A stretch of DNA of 27,303 nt from Xanthobacteraceae bacterium (GTDB lineage: Bacteria; Pseudomonadota; Alphaproteobacteria; Rhizobiales; Xanthobacteraceae), in assembly GCA_019746355.1 (NCBI GenBank), contig JAIESC010000159.1, forward strand, positions 1-27,303. Reading direction: 5' to 3'. The notes under the pieces were generated by a model. It worked only from the letters and a program-made list of their open reading frames with translations, did not search any database and was not told the DNA's origin. Each line of letters starts with the position of its first letter. Position 1 is the first letter of the stretch. A program made the translations under genes and the position numbers. Shown here in pieces: positions 26,609 to 27,303 of this stretch.

Positions 26609-27303
26609 AATCCTGCGCTCGAGCGTCGACGAACGCCGCACCCTCTTCGAGACGGTCGCCGCGCATCTCGAGACGCAGGCCGAGAATATCGAGAAGGACC
26701 TTTATGTCTGCTGGGTGCTCGACTTTCTGTTCAATCGTCGCGGCGATGATCCGATCGGTCTCTATTTCAAGGGCGGCACGAGCCTGAGCAAAGCGTATGG
26801 ACTGATCCGGCGTTTTTCCGAGGACATCGACATCGGCATCTACAAGGCCGATCTGCATGTCCCGCTCGAAGCCGACATCGCCGCCCTCCCCTCGGTGAAC
26901 CAGCAGCAGCGTGCGCTCGCCGAAAAGGTCGACGAGGCGGCGCGTCAATACATCTCCGGGCCGCTGAAGGAGCGGCTCGCGAAGGAGATCGCCGCCGTCG
27001 AGCAAGCGATCGAGCAGCCGGGACATTTCACGCTCGGCTTCGGATTCGACAATTATCGAAACAGGGATGCGCTCGACATTCTGGTGGTCGGCTACAAGAG
27101 CGTCTTCGATTCCGCGCAGAACTATGTGCAGGCCGCGGTCCGCATCGAGGGCGGCGCGCGCCCCGATCCGGAGCCGGCGGAGCCCCGCGAGATCGTCCCC
27201 TACATCGCCGACGAAATGCCGGAAGCGATGGACCTCGCCGTTCGCAACGTGACGACGGTGAAGCCGGAGCGGACCTTCTGGGAGAAGGTGCTGATCCTGC
27301 ATG
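26589..27303 (+). CDS. AbiEii/AbiGii-type nucleotidyltransferase toxin, 3' end cut by window
   Basis: 238 complete codons are present, and the frame is open to the window edge, so the C terminus is missing. It begins MQKTFIEILRSSVDERR. The nucleotidyltransferase signature is clear: YFKGGTSLSKAYGLI (GGTS at 62-65) followed by FSEDIDIGIY (the DxD acidic pair near 80-82). A later KPERTFWEKVLILH is also typical of AbiEii. In known AbiEii/MenT enzymes the active site transfers nucleotides onto RNA acceptors such as tRNA; the substrate here is unknown. It overlaps the antitoxin by 20 bases. Together they form a stability and phage-defence module. Confidence 0.88.
   Translation, partial: MQKTFIEILRSSVDERRTLFETVAAHLETQAENIEKDLYVCWVLDFLFNRRGDDPIGLYFKGGTSLSKAYGLIRRFSEDIDIGIYKADLHVPLEADIAALPSVNQQQRALAEKVDEAARQYISGPLKERLAKEIAAVEQAIEQPGHFTLGFGFDNYRNRDALDILVVGYKSVFDSAQNYVQAAVRIEGGARPDPEPAEPREIVPYIADEMPEAMDLAVRNVTTVKPERTFWEKVLILH

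Overview
The window is GC-rich DNA and reads as accessory DNA from an alphaproteobacterium, most likely of the order Hyphomicrobiales. Two things point there. One is a GTTC-N7-GTTC SOS box in front of imuA, the alphaproteobacterial LexA site. The other is the gene set: a ParB-like protein, a fused methylase/helicase, PcfJ, DUF1419, DUF5983, DUF6915, DUF736 and a DUF3991/toprim protein, the usual conserved cargo of large plasmids and integrative conjugative elements (ICEs) in that group. No integrase, relaxase, replication gene, att site or rRNA/tRNA is visible, so the plasmid or ICE assignment is inference.

Layout. (1) 1-12998 is a long block of minus-strand genes in several short operons. 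In transcription order it holds a DUF6878-like acidic protein, a PcfJ-like protein, a tandem DUF6915 protein, DUF5983, DUF1419, a 1697-residue methyltransferase/SF2 helicase, a ParB-like protein, a 158-aa unknown, DUF7007, a 65-aa unknown, and the start of a gene that leaves the window. (2) 13144-13798 is a plus-strand Phd/RelE-ParE type toxin-antitoxin module. A minus-strand DUF3991/toprim protein converges on it. (3) 14713-15206 is noncoding, followed by DUF736, a palindrome-rich spacer that could fold as a structured RNA, an SRAP/YedK abasic-site protein and a UvrD-like helicase. (4) 18762-20129 is a minus-strand gene of lower GC for a protein with an RNYCAH (Rx4H) HEPN ribonuclease-like motif, unlike anything around it. 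(5) 20182-25638 is the imuA-imuB-dnaE2 translesion mutasome operon, transcribed leftwards from a LexA box. (6) 25772-27303 is an AbiE-type module: a DUF6088/AbiEi-like antitoxin with duplicated operators and a clear TATAAT promoter, overlapping an AbiEii nucleotidyltransferase toxin cut by the window end.

How the parts fit. The ParB-like, methylase/helicase, PcfJ and DUF genes look like maintenance and transfer-associated functions of the element, and two toxin-antitoxin modules would stabilise it. ImuA, ImuB and DnaE2, the SRAP protein and the UvrD-like helicase form a DNA-damage-response set; uvrD also has a one-mismatch LexA-like site. The most unexplained items are the HEPN protein, the structured spacer at 15572-15661, a family of palindromic leader repeats placed upstream of several minus-strand genes, and an exact 106-residue internal duplication in the DUF6915 protein.
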